From an uncultured Selenomonas sp. (GTDB taxonomy: Bacteria > Bacillota > Negativicutes > Selenomonadales > Selenomonadaceae): a stretch of DNA of 22,941 nucleotides. The DNA is taken from the NCBI GenBank assembly GCA_900552565.1, contig USAK01000029.1, forward strand, positions 1 to 22,941, written 5' to 3'. The notes beneath the pieces were generated by a model. It was not told the origin of the DNA. It did no database searches and saw only the letters and a program-made list of their open reading frames with translations. Positions 21,201 through 22,941 of the stretch are shown in pieces. Within the stretch, counting starts at the first letter, position 1. The number at the start of each line of letters is the position of its first letter. Both the position numbers and the translations under genes were made by a program.

Positions 21201-22941
21201 CGTTAAATCTACGGATGCTAAAGCAAAGAACTACAATAATGATGGTGCTACCGCTGCCAATGCTTTGGCTGCCGGTGTTGGAGCAAACGCAGATAAGGCG
21301 AGTGCTGTTGCCATTGGTGATACGGCTTATGCAGGGAGTGCGAATGGCGTTGCTATCGGTACTGGCTCTTGGATTCGTTCCAGTGATGGTAAGCCGAATG
21401 CGAACGGCGGCGATGTAGCTATCGGACAGGACTCCCATGTCGATTCCTATGTCAATCAGGGTGGGAGCATTGCGCTCGGTCAGAATGCACGCGTTGAAAA
21501 TATGTATGGCAACACGGAAAAGAGCTGGGCCCTTGGCCAGACTAAATTCGATGATAAAAACATTCCTCTTAACCCAGGCAATGAGGCCGGTGGTATTGCC
21601 ATTGGCCGTAACAGCTTTGCTCGTACAGGCAGTCTGATGGTCGGTTCTCACATGTATAAAGGGGCCATTGCCGATATAGACGAAGTAGATGGTACAGATT
21701 CCCAGAAACTGCGCGAGAACTTCAATAATATCAACATGACGACCCTTGGCACGAACAGCTTCAACAATGGTACATTCGCTACTGTAACGGGTGCTTATTC
21801 CGCTACGACGGCCAAGAAGAAGATTCAGAACTTCGCAGCTACCGTAGATGGTTCGCTGAACAGCATTGAATCGTATAAAGATGCGGCCGATAATTCGGGC
21901 GTGGCTAGCAGTATCGTCGGTACGGCCAACCGGATTGCCAACTCCAACAATACGACCATTCTCGGTGCGGGCAATGAAGTCACCAATTCGTTGACCGACA
22001 TCACGGCTCCGACGGAAGGCGGCGCATCAGCCAAAGCGCTTCAGGATACATTGAAGGGCAACCTTCAGCAGGATACCAAGGGAGCTGTCGTGGTTTCCGG
22101 TATCGGCAATACCGTCGATTCGTCTCATGGCGTATCCGTACTGGGTTCCAGGAACGTCGTCAAGACGACAGATAATATCCAGCTCCTCGGTGATAACCGT
22201 GAAGTGGCAGGCGCAAATGGCTCTGTCATCATCGGCTCAGCTGACAGCAAGATGACGACATCGGTAACTGATGCAACGATTCTTGGCCATAATGCCAACG
22301 TCGAAAAAGCAGGCGGTGTAGCCCTCGGTGCAGGCTCTGTAGCCTCCCGGGAAGCGAGTGTGGCTGGTTATGATCCGGCAACGAAGACAGATTCAACAGA
22401 TTCTTCGGCCACTTGGAAAGCAACCGATGCAGCTGTTTCTGTTGGCAAGGCGGATGGCACCATGACCCGTCAGATCACGGGCGTGGCTGCTGGTACTGAA
22501 GCTACGGATGCTGTCAACGTAGCCCAGTTGCAGAAGGCCCTCTCTGGAGCCAAGGATGGCAACGATACGCTGAAATCCGATACGAATGCCTTGACGCTGA
22601 ATGGCAATACCTTGTCCATGAATGTAGAAGACACAGCTGGGCATAAAGTATCCGGTTCTGTAGACTTGTCCAAGTTTGCGCAGGCCGTCGATACCAATAC
22701 GACCTATACGCTCACGGGTGAGGCAAATCCGGACAATAATACGACTACCATTACCTTGAAAGACAGCAATGGGAATAAAAATAGTGTGACCGTGGCAACG
22801 AAGGATACGGATACGAGAAATACCGTAAAAGCCGGAGAAAATGTCACCCTCGATACTAAGGACAATAGTGACGGCAGCCATGAATACACGGTCAATGTCA
22901 AGGCGGATGGCAAGGTAGAAGCTGGCAGCACGAAGATTGTC
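18223..22941 (+). CDS. Trimeric autotransporter adhesin (YadA/Hia-like), C-terminus beyond window
   Basis: The first 1573 codons of a giant surface adhesin, open to the last base. It begins with an extended signal peptide region (MNRIYKVIYSKAHQCYIVVSELAKR) and a hydrophobic core, ARIIALALTAGALTWG, with cleavage likely after ISWAA near residue 66. Then come three modules of YadA-type head repeats (AIGxxA-like units such as GVAVGTGS, GGIAIGANS), each closed by a neck: TRQITNVAAGSEDTDAVNVAQ near residue 508, the GKEDTD version near 952, and RQITGVAAGTEATDAVNVAQ near 1417. The period is about 450 residues. Modules 1 and 3 align well (SGSIMLGTHNYKGD against TGSLMVGSHMYKGA), while module 2 is diverged and lacks some head units. 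After residue 1440 a stalk begins (ALTLNGNTLSMNVED, TTYTLTGEANPDNN). The membrane anchor lies outside. AAGGGGAAGATCAC precedes the ATG. Confidence 0.95.
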   Translation, partial: MNRIYKVIYSKAHQCYIVVSELAKRNHKSSQPSIDHSTPALARIIALALTAGALTWGSTPGISWAANNTAGSGDGVAVGTGSSAPKAENVAIGKGATISYSGGVGQPSTGDIVIGGGAHINNYIDQGGGIAIGANSFVENMTGGLERSFDFKQAGYFIIGGEPRGLPWDPTKMVTGVAVGQNTYARSGSIMLGTHNYKGDLGDVTVDSANTKAQNMSLFSTTLGANSYSNGLFSSVTGAYSIASSDYSGGEHASKNFGATITGSLNSIESATSSNEYSGVANSIVGLANRTSNSNGSLIFGAGNEIKNSITDISAPTSGGDSSKALQDSLMKAVQDSESGGATLAIGGGNKADYTQKTSIIGVNNSVVGEKSSISSYNSINGFKNTVTNASHVKVLGQNVTINKGADSNTVIGDYRTVAEGQTHNVIIGNADETAPITTEKKDTVILGHNANATIDGGVALGAGSVAAIDKDQIGYDPANGEHQTDTTGTWKSTAAAVSVGDASKKITRQITNVAAGSEDTDAVNVAQLKAISNTVDASKTKYYSVNDSAPGAIFDNEEFEKHYTNKNNDGAKSYYAMAAGYGTYAAGDASTVIGSYSVIQNDKVKDGDDEDLSPQGATAVSVGSFNFNLNTPIKSSNDFSKWYSGTANSIVGQGNLTKDSNGVLIYGAGNKITNSYRGDVPINMLAASMNSENSDVYQNPESFTDKVGEAVLQSGGQVMAIGGGNVADKAYMTQLMGVGNKVQGADITFTPPELQDDEENYERYITAFNSAFNKQATRLNYVDGFYNNLTNAKNDYVIGMANDISGDDVSSNKSNIVIGDFHQMKNGSNNIILGSQDGKLTQKRYNTDGTLGTKESVNRFTHQEKLADAVMIGHNADVLKNGGVALGADSIASTEAGIAGFDPQSRKHVNSEKDYSTWVSTDAAVSVGGADHEVKYKDKEGKEQVQIVKSTRQITNVAAGKEDTDAVNVAQLKAISSTMNTDIAASKTHFYSVKSTDAKAKNYNNDGATAANALAAGVGANADKASAVAIGDTAYAGSANGVAIGTGSWIRSSDGKPNANGGDVAIGQDSHVDSYVNQGGSIALGQNARVENMYGNTEKSWALGQTKFDDKNIPLNPGNEAGGIAIGRNSFARTGSLMVGSHMYKGAIADIDEVDGTDSQKLRENFNNINMTTLGTNSFNNGTFATVTGAYSATTAKKKIQNFAATVDGSLNSIESYKDAADNSGVASSIVGTANRIANSNNTTILGAGNEVTNSLTDITAPTEGGASAKALQDTLKGNLQQDTKGAVVVSGIGNTVDSSHGVSVLGSRNVVKTTDNIQLLGDNREVAGANGSVIIGSADSKMTTSVTDATILGHNANVEKAGGVALGAGSVASREASVAGYDPATKTDSTDSSATWKATDAAVSVGKADGTMTRQITGVAAGTEATDAVNVAQLQKALSGAKDGNDTLKSDTNALTLNGNTLSMNVEDTAGHKVSGSVDLSKFAQAVDTNTTYTLTGEANPDNNTTTITLKDSNGNKNSVTVATKDTDTRNTVKAGENVTLDTKDNSDGSHEYTVNVKADGKVEAGSTKIV

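Overview
The window suggests a moderately GC-rich, Gram-negative-type Firmicute of the Negativicutes (Selenomonas/Mitsuokella-like). This is an inference from three things. The pyrimidine genes, deformylase and DUF134-NifX fusion look like their clostridial and Negativicute relatives. A trimeric autotransporter adhesin with an extended signal peptide implies an outer membrane. Shine-Dalgarno sites are strong throughout. No rRNA, tRNA, CRISPR array, intact transposase or prophage gene was seen.

Layout. 1-2163: the end of a pyrimidine operon (pyrD partial, pyrF, pyrE), closed by a strong terminator. 2164-2735: a palindromic repeat island. 2736-4995: a Cys-rich DUF1847 protein, a small unknown protein and a TDT/TehA-type transporter. 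5031-8982: a minus-strand DUF134-NifX fusion with a paired-operator promoter, a Tat-exported phosphoesterase, a small peptide deformylase and a methyltransferase. 8983-9469: direct repeats, a terminator and a 184-bp inverted-repeat element. 9470-12167: a minus-strand sensor kinase with no partner regulator in the window, and a NUDIX hydrolase. 12519-14447: an OPT-family transporter. 14448-16178: rarD between two direct copies of a repeat. 16179-17652: mazG, a decayed MFS transporter fragment and a convergent methyltransferase. 17738-18222: gene debris. 18223 to the end: the first 1573 codons of a very large adhesin.

The most unusual non-coding feature is a dispersed family of nested palindromes of 188-189 bp (2317-2505, 11319-11506, 14586-14774) plus a half copy (15868-15983). 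The copies share an invariant apex, but their outer and central stems differ in sequence while still pairing. That is the compensatory pattern expected of a structure kept by selection. All four lie just after a gene and in that gene's orientation. A second, unrelated element of similar size (9251-9434) carries perfect 21-bp inverted ends.

The right end looks like a recombination-prone surface locus. A stalk fragment of an adhesin lies directly upstream of the intact adhesin start. The adhesin has three head-neck modules of about 450 residues each, with near-identical necks and divergent, more AT-rich heads. Most other genes are ordinary housekeeping or transport functions, and no multi-gene defence or biosynthetic system is visible.
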